Source of the DNA: Bacillota bacterium | GTDB taxonomy: Bacteria; Bacillota; Clostridia; Christensenellales; Aristaeellaceae | Assembly: GCA_023402355.1 (NCBI GenBank) | Contig: JAEXCG010000077.1 | Location: forward strand, 1 to 31,020 | Direction: 5' to 3' | Length of the DNA stretch: 31,020 nt | Shown here: positions 22,122 through 29,469 of the stretch, piece by piece | Layout: every line of letters starts with the position of its first letter | Numbering within the stretch: position 1 is the first letter of the stretch | The notes under the pieces: generated by a model | What the model saw: the letters and a program-made list of their open reading frames with translations, nothing else | What the model was told of the DNA's origin: nothing | Database searches by the model: none | Program-made: the position numbers and the translations under genes

Positions 22122-23504
22122 ATGGAGCAATCCGACCTGTGTTACCTGGCCGTCCCCCTGCCGGAGGACATCGCCCGCCTCAAGGCCTACGGGGACCTGG
22201 AGCGCCTGACGCGCGTGATCGACATGCGGCTGGCGAAGGAAATCCCCGAGGCGCTGCGCAAGCGCCTGCTGCTCGAAAAGGAGGCCGTGCGCCTGCTGCC
22301 CGAATGCTACCCCTACACGCAGCATCAGGCGGAGCTGCTGATGGACGCGACCTTCAGCGGCTTTCAGCCGGAGGAGCTCGACCGCCTGCGCGACGAGGAC
22401 GCGGCGGACTGGGCCTACCTGAACGGCGAGCTGCGCTACAAGGACGACTTCGTCGACAACCTCATCAAGACGCGCCCGGAGCTCGCGGACCGCGTGAAGG
22501 ACGCGAAGTTTCAGCGCTTGCGCGGGCGCGGCGCGCAGCTGCTCCATGGCACCATCGCCCGCATGAAGGAGCGCGGCGAACTCTGCTACCGCATCCACCT
22601 GCGCACCAGTCTGCACATCCTGCCCGCCTTCGAGCGGCCCGGCGAGCGCGTCCGCGTGCACATGCCGCTCCCCGTCGCCTACGCGCAGGTGAAGAACCTG
22701 CGCCTGCTCGCCCTCTCGCCCGAGCCCGCCTACGTCGCGCCGGAGGACTATCCGCAGCGGACGGCCTGCTTTGAGGGCGTCTACCCGGCGGGCCAGGTTT
22801 TCAGCGCCGAATACGTCTTTGAAAACCGCGTGCGTTACGTGCGCCCCGACCCCGTCGCCGCGCTCTCGGCCCAGCCGACGTTTTACACCGAGGAGCAGCC
22901 CCCGCACGTGTGCTTCACCCCCTACATCCGCGCCCTCACGCAGGAGGTCGTGGGCGGCGCGCAGAGCCCCATCGTCAAGGCGCGGCGCATCTACGACTTC
23001 ATCACCATGAAGGTCATGTACTCCTTCATGCGCCCCTACATCACCATGGAGAACATCCCGGAGTTCGCCGCCTCCCGCCTCAAGGGGGATTGCGGCGTGC
23101 AGGCGCTGCTCTTCATCACGATGTGCCGGTGCGCCGGGGTGCCCGCGCGCTGGCAGGCCGGGCTGTACGCGACGCCCCTCAGCGTGGGCAACCACGACTG
23201 GGCCCAGTTCTACGCCGCGCCCTACGGCTGGCTGTTCGCGGACTGCTCGTTCGGCGGCACCGCCTACCGCGCGGGCGACATGGAGCGCTGGAACTTCTAC
23301 TTCGGCAACCTCGATCCCTTCCGCGTGCCGCTCAACTCGGACTTTCAGCACGCCTTCTATCCCCCGCGCACGCACCTGCGCGCCGACCCCTACGACAGCC
23401 AGAGCGGCGAGGTCGAATACGCGGGCGGCGGGCTCACCCATTCGCAGTTCGAGGCGAAGCGCGAGATGCTCTCCATTCAGGAGGTGCCGGAGGAGGAATC
23501 CTGA
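22122..23504 (+). CDS. Transglutaminase-like cysteine protease-fold protein
   Basis: A 460-residue protein. The C-terminal half has the transglutaminase core with its triad: KGDCGVQALLFITMCRCAGV (Cys324), NHDWAQFYA (His358) and LFADCSFGG (Asp374). Before it lie GARRIYDF-like KARRIYDFITMKVMYSF and a beta-rich region at about 165-270 (YRIHLRTSLHIL, VRVHMPLPVAY). The first 160 residues are helical and charged with no signal peptide, so it is probably cytoplasmic; the same architecture is seen in Firmicutes transglutaminase-domain proteins of unknown role. ATG at 22122 follows GGGAGG at eight bases. It ends the operon begun by the membrane protein. Peptidase, amidase or crosslinking activity cannot be told apart here. 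Confidence 0.88.
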   Translation: MEQSDLCYLAVPLPEDIARLKAYGDLERLTRVIDMRLAKEIPEALRKRLLLEKEAVRLLPECYPYTQHQAELLMDATFSGFQPEELDRLRDEDAADWAYLNGELRYKDDFVDNLIKTRPELADRVKDAKFQRLRGRGAQLLHGTIARMKERGELCYRIHLRTSLHILPAFERPGERVRVHMPLPVAYAQVKNLRLLALSPEPAYVAPEDYPQRTACFEGVYPAGQVFSAEYVFENRVRYVRPDPVAALSAQPTFYTEEQPPHVCFTPYIRALTQEVVGGAQSPIVKARRIYDFITMKVMYSFMRPYITMENIPEFAASRLKGDCGVQALLFITMCRCAGVPARWQAGLYATPLSVGNHDWAQFYAAPYGWLFADCSFGGTAYRAGDMERWNFYFGNLDPFRVPLNSDFQHAFYPPRTHLRADPYDSQSGEVEYAGGGLTHSQFEAKREMLSIQEVPEEES

Positions 23505-23589
23505 AGACGCCGCCGCGACCGTCAGCCGTCTAACCAATCGAGCCGGATGACAAATCAGGCGGCCCGCCGTACATTTTAACCTGTATCTA

Positions 23590-23618
23590 ATGACAGCAGC
23601 CTGCTAAGCGCGTATCAT
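23590..23618 (+). promoter_or_regulatory. Promoter of the second propeller/solute-binding gene
   Basis: ATGACA (23590-23595), 17 bp, TATCAT (23613-23618). The paired ACTACT-GATAGT repeats of the first paralogue are absent here. Confidence 0.55.
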
Positions 23619-23668
23619 ATCCCCATCCGGATGCAAACGCATCCAGACGAGTTGGAAGGATGGAGAAC

Positions 23669-25972
23669 ATGAAAAAACTGCTTTGCATGCTGCTTTCACT
23701 TCTGCTGGCGCTCGGCACGATGCCGGCGCTCGCCACCGGCATCGTGATCGGCGGCAGCGCCCCCGCGGCCGAGGAGACCCCCGCGCCGCAGACGCCCGAA
23801 CCGCAGACGCCCGCGTCGCAGACACCCGTGTCGCAGACGCCCGCGTCCGGCGCCCCGCTCGCCGTATCGCCCGCCGAAAACGGCGACGTGCTGCTGCCGG
23901 GCGCGGCCTCGCCCGTCTCCGCGGGCGGCCAGCTTTACTTCGCCCTGGACGGATTCGTCTATTCCTACGCGCCGGGCGCCGCGGAGGCGCAGCCCCTCTT
24001 TCAGCTGCCGTCCGAATCGACCCAGCTGCTCGGCGGCGACGCGCTGTGGGGGCTCGACATGCTGACCGGCGTCGCGGGGCCCCTCGTGGACGGCGCGATC
24101 GAGCAGCAGGTACAGCTCGACTGGAGCGCGATGGTCGTGGGCGGCCAGATGCAGTACCTGGTCTACGGCGTGTGCAACACCGCGGACGCCGTCTACATGA
24201 TCGCCTACAGCAATTCCAACCCCGTCAGCACGGATTCGCAGCTTCTGCGCTTCGACCTCGCGACGGGCGAAATGACGAGCAACAAGCTGATGTACGCGCT
24301 GGAGATCGCCCCCTATAAGGACGGCAAGATCATGCTGATGTGGCAGGACATCCAGCGCGTGTCCGACAGCGGCGGAACGGACCTGGGCGTCGTCATCGAC
24401 GAGGTGGACGCGGAGGGCGCGCTGGGCGATACCATCGCCTCCGGCCTCGGCCAGCAGATGGGCGGCATCGCCTACGACGCGGAAAACGACGCCGTGTACC
24501 TCTCCGGCGCGGGCGAGGTCAAGCGCGTCGAGGCGGACGGCTCGCTTCAGACCGTTTCCTACGCGCCCCTGACCTCGAGCATGACGCGCCCCGCCGCGAT
24601 CGTAAACGGCCTGTACGCCATCGCCGCCGAGGACGGCGTGCTGCTGCGCGCGCCCGGCGAGGCGCAGGACGGTCAGAAGCTGACCATTCTCGGCGGCACG
24701 ATGGACGACACCGCGCGCGCCTTCATGCAGGAGTCGGGCGTGGCGCTCTCCTTCGACAGCTCCACGCTGCTGACCGGCAGCGAAGCCGTGCGAAACGACA
24801 TGCTCTCCGGCGCGTCGAACGTGGACATCTACGTGCTCAACGTGCTGCTGGGCGTGGATACGCTGATGAACAAGGGCTACCTCGCCCCCATCGAGTCCGA
24901 GGCGCTGATGGCGGACGTGCAGGGCATGTACCCACAGATCGCCGAGGCGCTCATGAAGGACGGCAAGCTCTACGCCTACCCGCAGCAGTTCCAGCTCGTC
25001 TCCTGGGCGGTGAACGAGGATGCCTGGAAGGAGATCGGCTGGGATGAAGAGGTGCCGGTGACGTTCAGCCAGCTCTTCTCGCAGCTCGACCTGTGGAACC
25101 GCGAGTACGCCGAAAAGTTCCCGGATTACAACTACATGCAGCTCTACCTGGGCGGCGTGCAGCTTCTCTCCAACGCGCTGACGCAGTACACCCTCATGTA
25201 CGCCAAGGAAGGCGAACCGCTTCGGTTCGACAGCCCGGCGTTCGTCGACATCCTCTCTCAGATCGAGGGCATGGACATCGACATGAAGTACACGGAGGAG
25301 ATCACCCCGGAGCTCATGGAGGAGATCACCGCCGTGCTGATGCGCGAATCCCTGATCGAATCGCTGACGACCGACGTGCTGACCGTCTCGGACGACGCGG
25401 AGCCGCTTAAGCGCCCGATCGCGCCGATGGTCTTCACCGAGGGCGAGACCCCGGCCATTCAGGCGAGCCTGACCGTCTACGTGCTCAATCCGAACAGCCC
25501 GAACCTCGACCTCGCCACGCAGTTCCTCGAGTACGCCGCCGCGCACCCCTCCGACCGCATGCGCGTGTCGCTCTATCCGAACAACGACGAGCCCGCCCGC
25601 CCGAAGGACTACGAGAAGACCGTCGCGGAGGTGCAGAAGGAAATCGACGCGCTGACCGCGCAGCTTGAGACCGCCGAGGACGCGGACAAAGCCGACCTGA
25701 CGGCGAAGATCGACCAGAACAAGGCGCAGCTCGACACGCTCGACAAGACCTACTGGGCCGTAAGCCCGGACGGCATCCGCTACTACCGCGAGTTCGCGCC
25801 CTACATGACGCTGGGCCTGAACGCCGCCTTCATGTTCAACATGGAGGACGCGGCCGCGACCCAGGAGCTGAACACCCTGCTCGTGCGCTACATGGACGGC
25901 CAGCTCTCCGCCGACCAGCTCGTCAAGGAGCTGGACAAGAAGCTGGAAATGATGTACCTGGAGGCGAACTGA
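23669..25972 (+). CDS. Secreted beta-propeller-like/solute-binding-like protein (paralogue 2)
   Basis: A 767-residue exported protein with the same layout as the protein at 5130. The signal peptide ends near residue 22 (ALA) without a lipobox. A flexible linker at about 33-65 repeats QTP five times. Residues 70-335 are beta-rich, with LWGLDMLTGVAG, LLRFDLATGEMTSN and IAYDAENDAVYLSG. From about 336 (LTILGGTMDDTARAF) it is solute-binding-like: NVDIYVLNVLLGVDTLMNKG, LMKDGKLYAYPQQF. A charged coiled-coil insert lies at about 646-695, then VSPDGIRYYREFAPY and the tail YMDGQLSADQLVKELDKKLE. No transporter gene is adjacent. The ATG at 23669 is chosen because GGAAGG is nine bases upstream and the Lys-Lys signal peptide begins there. 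Confidence 0.75.
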   Translation: MKKLLCMLLSLLLALGTMPALATGIVIGGSAPAAEETPAPQTPEPQTPASQTPVSQTPASGAPLAVSPAENGDVLLPGAASPVSAGGQLYFALDGFVYSYAPGAAEAQPLFQLPSESTQLLGGDALWGLDMLTGVAGPLVDGAIEQQVQLDWSAMVVGGQMQYLVYGVCNTADAVYMIAYSNSNPVSTDSQLLRFDLATGEMTSNKLMYALEIAPYKDGKIMLMWQDIQRVSDSGGTDLGVVIDEVDAEGALGDTIASGLGQQMGGIAYDAENDAVYLSGAGEVKRVEADGSLQTVSYAPLTSSMTRPAAIVNGLYAIAAEDGVLLRAPGEAQDGQKLTILGGTMDDTARAFMQESGVALSFDSSTLLTGSEAVRNDMLSGASNVDIYVLNVLLGVDTLMNKGYLAPIESEALMADVQGMYPQIAEALMKDGKLYAYPQQFQLVSWAVNEDAWKEIGWDEEVPVTFSQLFSQLDLWNREYAEKFPDYNYMQLYLGGVQLLSNALTQYTLMYAKEGEPLRFDSPAFVDILSQIEGMDIDMKYTEEITPELMEEITAVLMRESLIESLTTDVLTVSDDAEPLKRPIAPMVFTEGETPAIQASLTVYVLNPNSPNLDLATQFLEYAAAHPSDRMRVSLYPNNDEPARPKDYEKTVAEVQKEIDALTAQLETAEDADKADLTAKIDQNKAQLDTLDKTYWAVSPDGIRYYREFAPYMTLGLNAAFMFNMEDAAATQELNTLLVRYMDGQLSADQLVKELDKKLEMMYLEAN

Positions 25973-26000
25973 CCGGGCCTGGGGCCCAGGCAAGAAGGAC

Positions 26001-26034
26001 GCGCCGCGTCGCCGCTCATGCGGCGGCGCGGCGC
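26001..26034 (+). terminator. GC-rich hairpin after the secreted-protein gene
   Basis: A 15-bp stem with one G-T pair joins 26001-26015 and 26020-26034 around TCAT. The tail GGTCTCTATTC is weakly T-rich. It is the first of two hairpins in tandem. Confidence 0.7.
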
Positions 26035-26046
26035 GGTCTCTATTCA

Positions 26047-26083
26047 AAAAGCTGCCCGCGGCGTGTGTCCGCGGGCAGCTTTT
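26047..26083. terminator. Bidirectional intrinsic terminator next to jag
   Basis: A perfect 15-bp stem pairs 26047-26061 with 26069-26083. The outer AAAA/TTTT arms give a T-run on both strands. It ends the rpmH-to-jag transcript on the minus strand and backs up the preceding hairpin on the plus strand. Confidence 0.85.
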
Positions 26084-26104
26084 CGATATATTCCTAAAGA
26101 CTTC

Positions 26105-27220
26105 TCACTTGCTCTCTTCCGGGCGCTCTTCCTTGCCCTTGAGCGTGATGACGACGTGGCGGTTGGGTTCCTCGCCCTCGCTGTGCGTCGTGACGTTCGG
26201 GTGGTTTTGCAGCGAGGCGTGCAGCACGCGCCGCTCGTAGGGGTTCATCGGCTCCAGGACGACCTTGCGGCCCGTCTTCACGGCGCGCTGCGCCATGCGG
26301 GATGCCAGACGGCGCAGGGACTCCTCGCGCTTGGCGCGGTAGTTCTCCGTGTCCAAGGTAACGCGGGTGTAGCCCTCGCGGCCCTTGTTCACCTGCAGGC
26401 TCGCCAGGTACTGCAGCGCATCGAGCGTCTCGCCCCGCCTGCCGATCAGGATGCCCAGCGTGTCGCCCACCATGCGCACGTACAGGCTTCCGTCCTCGTT
26501 CTTGTCCACGTACACGCTGACGGGCACGCCCATCAGGTTCGTCACGTCCATCAGGAACTTCTGCGCGCGGCCCTCCGGCGTCTGCGGGTCGTGCATGACC
26601 GGCGGCTCGCTGGGCGCTTCGGCCTCTTTGCGCATGACCGGCTCAGGACGCTGCGCGGCCCCCTCGGGCCTGGGCGCGCGCGGGCCGCGTCCGCGCTGTC
26701 CGCGCGGCCTGTCCGTGCGCGGCGGGCGCTCTGTCGATTCGGTCTTCGCGGCGGATTCCCCCCTAGAGGCAGGTTCTGTCTTCGGGGCGGGTTCCGCCCT
26801 CGGGACAGGCTCCGCCTTCGAGGCGGGTTCTGTCTTCGGGGCAGGCTCCGCCCTCAGGGCAGGCTCTGCCTTCGGGGCAGGTTTCGCCCTCGGGGCAGGC
26901 TCCGCCCTCGGGGCGGGTTCCGCCTTCGGGGCAGGCTCTGCCTTCGCCGTGGTCTCCGGGCGGGCCGGACGCTGACGGCGCTGCTGCTGCGGGTTGAGCG
27001 TGAGGGAACTCAGGATGTCGGACATGCCGTCGTCCTCGTCCTCCTCGCGCTTCACCGTCAGGCGCACGCGGGCGGGCTTGGAGCCGAACAGACCGAACAG
27101 GCCCTTGGCTCCCTCGTCGAGCACTTCCACTTTGACGTCCGACAGCGTACAGCCGAGCTGCCTCAAGCCCTCGCTGATCGCCTCCTCGGTGGTTTTAGCC
27201 GAGAACTCACGCGTGGTCAT
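26105..27220 (-). CDS. jag: RNA-binding protein Jag/KhpB (EloR) with repeat-expanded linker
   Basis: A 371-residue RNA-binding protein. Jag_N is at residues 1-55 with the KGLFGLFG motif, a type II KH domain at about 225-295 has GRRG as its GXXG loop, and R3H near 305-360 has the RRVLH (R-x3-H) core. Jag/KhpB works with KhpA in Firmicutes RNA regulation and elongation of the cell wall. Between Jag_N and KH lies an unusual linker: ten near-exact hexapeptides of the form (K/R)AEPAP at residues 93-152, then an Arg/Pro-rich tail (TDRPRGQRGRGPRAPRP). The linker makes the protein longer than the usual roughly 200-300 residues. Its ATG overlaps the stop of yidC by four bases. Last gene of the rpmH operon. 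Confidence 0.95.
   Translation of the reverse strand: MTTREFSAKTTEEAISEGLRQLGCTLSDVKVEVLDEGAKGLFGLFGSKPARVRLTVKREEDEDDGMSDILSSLTLNPQQQRRQRPARPETTAKAEPAPKAEPAPRAEPAPRAKPAPKAEPALRAEPAPKTEPASKAEPVPRAEPAPKTEPASRGESAAKTESTERPPRTDRPRGQRGRGPRAPRPEGAAQRPEPVMRKEAEAPSEPPVMHDPQTPEGRAQKFLMDVTNLMGVPVSVYVDKNEDGSLYVRMVGDTLGILIGRRGETLDALQYLASLQVNKGREGYTRVTLDTENYRAKREESLRRLASRMAQRAVKTGRKVVLEPMNPYERRVLHASLQNHPNVTTHSEGEEPNRHVVITLKGKEERPEESK
26765..26944 (-). repeat. Ten-unit 18-bp tandem repeat inside jag
   Basis: Ten units of 18 bp code for KAEPAP-type hexapeptides. Base changes are mostly in the third position and in the K/R and A/T residues, so copies are old or under selection. The coordinates follow from residues 93-152 of Jag. 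Such tracts can change length by slippage in multiples of 18 bp without breaking the frame. Confidence 0.85.
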
Positions 27221-28221
27221 TTGATGCCGACCTCCTCAGCAATGGCGGCCTTGCGGTCCTGCCATTCAAAATACTTGGCAAAGGCAATCTGCTGAACCAT
27301 GGCAAAGACGTTGGAGAACACCCAGTAGAGCGCGAACGCGGCGCTGGACGTGGTACAGAAGATCAGCGACATGATCGCGAACATCCAGGTCATCATGTTC
27401 ATGTTGGGCTGGCCCTGGGCCGCGGGCTGGGCGTTTTGCTGGCCGGTGATCTTCGTCATGCCGATCTGGGAGACGATGGCCAGCGCGGGCAGGATGAAGA
27501 GGCCGTTGAAATCCTTAAACACCGTCAGGCGGAAGAAGATGAAGTTGATGTTGGCCAGGGAGGGCGAGAGGGCTGCGACGTGCGGCGCGTAGTCGGCCGA
27601 GGCGATGAACGGCGCGACGACATTGCTCATGAACGTCTTCAGCGCATCCGCATTGGCCAGGTTCAACGCCTCCGGGATCACGCCCTGCGCGAACAGGCGC
27701 TGGCTGACCGCGTTCCACGTCTCCACACCGATGACCTGCAAGCTGTTGTAATCCGGCAGCACCGTGGCGAACGGCGTGTCGGGCATCCACAGGTTCTTGA
27801 TCCACAGGAAGGGCTGCGCGAGGGCGCTCACGTCCATGCCGGGATTCGCCTGGAACGTCAGGAACTGGCGCACCAGCTCCTCGTTGGCGATGGTGCGCAT
27901 CGCGTAGAACATGGCGAACAGGATCGGCATGGAGATCAGCATCGGCAGGCAGCCGGAGAGGGGGTTGATCTTCTCCTTGGCGTACAGCTCCTGCATCTTC
28001 TGGTTGTACTTTTCCTGATCGTCCCCGTACTTCTTCTTGAGGGCCTCCAGCTTGGGGTTCAGGTCGGACATGCGCTTCATGGAACGGCGGCTCTTGAGGT
28101 CAAGGGGCGTCAGACACAGCTTGACCAGCAGCGTAAAGACGATGATCGACCATCCGTAGTCGGGGATGATCTTGTAAATCACCTGAATGATCGACAGCAG
28201 CAGACCGTTGAATACGTTCAT
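27217..28221 (-). CDS. yidC: Membrane protein insertase YidC/Oxa1
   Basis: A 334-residue insertase that helps place proteins in the cytoplasmic membrane, alone or with SecYEG. The conserved core is clear: YGWSIIVFTLLVKLCLTPLD with a Lys in the place of the usual positive groove residue, LNPKLEALKKKYGDDQEKYN in the cytoplasmic hairpin, and CLPMLISMPILFAMFYAMR. The C-terminal helices run from FNGLFILPALAIVSQ to ALYWVFSNVFAMVQQ. The loop of about 120 residues between helices two and three is longer than in many Gram-positive forms. There is no lipobox. The ATG at 28221 follows GGGAGG. It sits between yidD and jag in the rpmH operon, the usual Firmicutes order. Confidence 0.97.
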   Translation of the reverse strand: MNVFNGLLLSIIQVIYKIIPDYGWSIIVFTLLVKLCLTPLDLKSRRSMKRMSDLNPKLEALKKKYGDDQEKYNQKMQELYAKEKINPLSGCLPMLISMPILFAMFYAMRTIANEELVRQFLTFQANPGMDVSALAQPFLWIKNLWMPDTPFATVLPDYNSLQVIGVETWNAVSQRLFAQGVIPEALNLANADALKTFMSNVVAPFIASADYAPHVAALSPSLANINFIFFRLTVFKDFNGLFILPALAIVSQIGMTKITGQQNAQPAAQGQPNMNMMTWMFAIMSLIFCTTSSAAFALYWVFSNVFAMVQQIAFAKYFEWQDRKAAIAEEVGIK

Positions 28222-28303
28222 GCGGGGGTAATCCTCCCTTAGTTCAATCTGTTCATCTAAAGTCCCGGACGCGCGGACCGCGCGCGCCGAGGGGAAAGCA
28301 CTT

Positions 28304-28513
28304 TCAGGGGACGGGATCGTACCCGCCCGGATGGAAGGGGTGGCATTTGAGCAGCCTGCGCACCGCCAGGTACGTCCCCTTCAGCGCGCCGTACTTTTCG
28401 ATCGCCTGGCGCGCATACTCGGAGCACGTCGGCACGAAGCGGCACGACGGCGGCAGCCCCGGGCTGATTCTTCGTTGGTAAAATCGGATCAGCCACAGCA
28501 GGATACGTTTCAT
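28304..28513 (-). CDS. yidD: Membrane protein insertion efficiency factor YidD
   Basis: A 69-residue protein with the complete DUF37/YidD signature: LIRFYQRRISPGLPPSCRF, PTCSEYARQAIEKYGALKG and LKCHPFHPGGYDPVP. The three Cys residues (SCRF, PTCS, KCHP) are typical of the family. It is an amphipathic membrane-associated protein that helps YidC. The ATG overlaps the stop of rnpA by four bases and is chosen over an in-frame start 117 bases upstream, which would lie inside rnpA. Confidence 0.96.
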   Translation of the reverse strand: MKRILLWLIRFYQRRISPGLPPSCRFVPTCSEYARQAIEKYGALKGTYLAVRRLLKCHPFHPGGYDPVP

Positions 28514-28848
28514 TTTGCTTCCTCGCGATACAGGCCCTGCTTTCTGAGCAGGTAACACATCGAGCGCTGCAGGTGCACAAAGTCCGCCCTGGCGGCGGCT
28601 TCGCGGGCGACGAAGACGTACTGCCCGCACTTCAAGTTGGGAATCTGCGGGGAGAACGCCTCCCGCAGCCTGCGCTTTACGCGGTTGCGCACGACGGCTT
28701 TCCCGACCTTCTTGCTGACGGAAAAGCCGACCTGCAGCTTGGGACCGCGCACGAACAGCAGCACGAGCTCACGGCAGGCATAGGACTTCCCGCGCCGGTA
28801 GACGAACTGGAACTGGCTGTTCTTTCTCAGGCTGTACATCCGTTTCAT
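28510..28848 (-). CDS. rnpA: Ribonuclease P protein component
   Basis: A 112-residue basic protein subunit of RNase P, which trims tRNA 5' ends together with the M1 RNA. It shows RKNSQFQFVYRRGKSYACRE near the N-terminus, VGFSVSKKVGKAVVRNRVKR with the RNR signature, and RLREAF. The tail ends YLLRKQGLYREEAK. The ATG at 28848 follows GGGAGGG five bases away; longer starts lack a site. It lies about 200 bases downstream of rpmH, a longer gap than is usual, and overlaps yidD by four bases. Confidence 0.97.
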   Translation of the reverse strand: MKRMYSLRKNSQFQFVYRRGKSYACRELVLLFVRGPKLQVGFSVSKKVGKAVVRNRVKRRLREAFSPQIPNLKCGQYVFVAREAAARADFVHLQRSMCYLLRKQGLYREEAK

Positions 28849-29055
28849 AACAGCCCTCCCAGACGCCGCGATGGGGCGGCGCATTCGATTTTGCGGCGCT
28901 TTGGCCGCCGTTTTGCATAATAAAAAGGGCCGCGCCGCTTGCGCAGATGTCAACGCTTGCGACGGGCCGGGCAGACGCGTCGGGAAAACCGACGCCGCCG
29001 CCCCATGCGCGCGGGGCGCACGGGGGCGGAATGCAAAGTTACCGGGCGCGCAAAA
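28849..29055. other. Noncoding gap between rpmH and rnpA
   Basis: About 207 bases without a supported gene. Minus-strand transcripts from the rpmH promoter are expected to cross it. It is GC-rich, with several short inverted repeats, and no clear terminator or promoter was recognised. Confidence 0.5.
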
Positions 29056-29190
29056 TCAGACGGTGAGCTTCGCGCGGCCACGACGACGGCGGGCAGCGAG
29101 AACGCGGCGGCCGTTCTTCGTGGACATACGGGCGCGGAAACCATGCACCTTCGCGCGCTGGCGCGTCTTGGGCTGATACGTTCTGAACAT
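29056..29190 (-). CDS. rpmH: Ribosomal protein L34 (bL34)
   Basis: A 44-residue very basic protein, nearly identical in pattern to bL34 across bacteria: MFRTYQPKTRQRAKVHGFRA, RMSTKNGRRVLAARRRRGRA, ending KLTV. It is a component of the large ribosomal subunit. The start is the ATG at 29190, about eleven bases after AAGGAG. It is the first gene of the rpmH-rnpA-yidD-yidC-jag operon. Confidence 0.98.
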   Translation of the reverse strand: MFRTYQPKTRQRAKVHGFRARMSTKNGRRVLAARRRRGRAKLTV

Positions 29191-29280
29191 AGGATCTTCC
29201 ACTCCTTCTATCATAATCAGCGAATCTATATTTGGACTCGCGCCGCCGGTACGGCGCTCGAACCCACAATAAGCTATTTA

Positions 29281-29309
29281 AGTATACAGGTCTTGAGGCT
29301 CCCTGTCAA
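29281..29309 (-). promoter_or_regulatory. rpmH: Promoter of the rpmH operon
   Basis: On the minus strand TTGACA (29309-29304), 17 bp, TATACT (29286-29281). A leader of about 85 bases follows, with a short GC hairpin (GCGCCG-type) near 29245-29262. Confidence 0.75.
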
Positions 29310-29404
29310 GCAAATCTCGCGTTCCTGCCCGTAAAAATTGATGAAACCAGGCAGATAGGCGCATTTTCATTTTGCCGCTCCGCCTCGGACCTCCCCCGCG
29401 ATTC

Positions 29405-29433
29405 TTGACAAGCGCCCGCCCTTGCCTTATGAT
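29405..29433 (+). promoter_or_regulatory. Promoter of the GT-C-like membrane protein gene
   Basis: TTGACA (29405-29410), 17 bp, TATGAT (29428-29433). The predicted transcription start near 29440 rules out in-frame ATG codons at 29422 and 29437 as starts. Confidence 0.7.
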
Positions 29434-29469
29434 GAAATGCAGACCATACAAAAGGAAGGTGAACAGCCC

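Noticed and set aside
23505..23589. Terminator after the transglutaminase gene
   Set aside because: Only a short GGCGG/CCGCC inverted repeat without a proper T-run is present.
23696..26047. Long open frame on the minus strand opposite the second secreted-protein gene
   Set aside because: It has no ribosome binding site at its start, is unnaturally rich in His, Arg and Val, and mirrors a clearly coding plus-strand gene. High GC makes such shadows common here; the same holds for 5103-6488.
26765..26944. Tandem repeats as a CRISPR array
   Set aside because: Units are adjacent with no unique spacers and encode a hexapeptide in frame with Jag.
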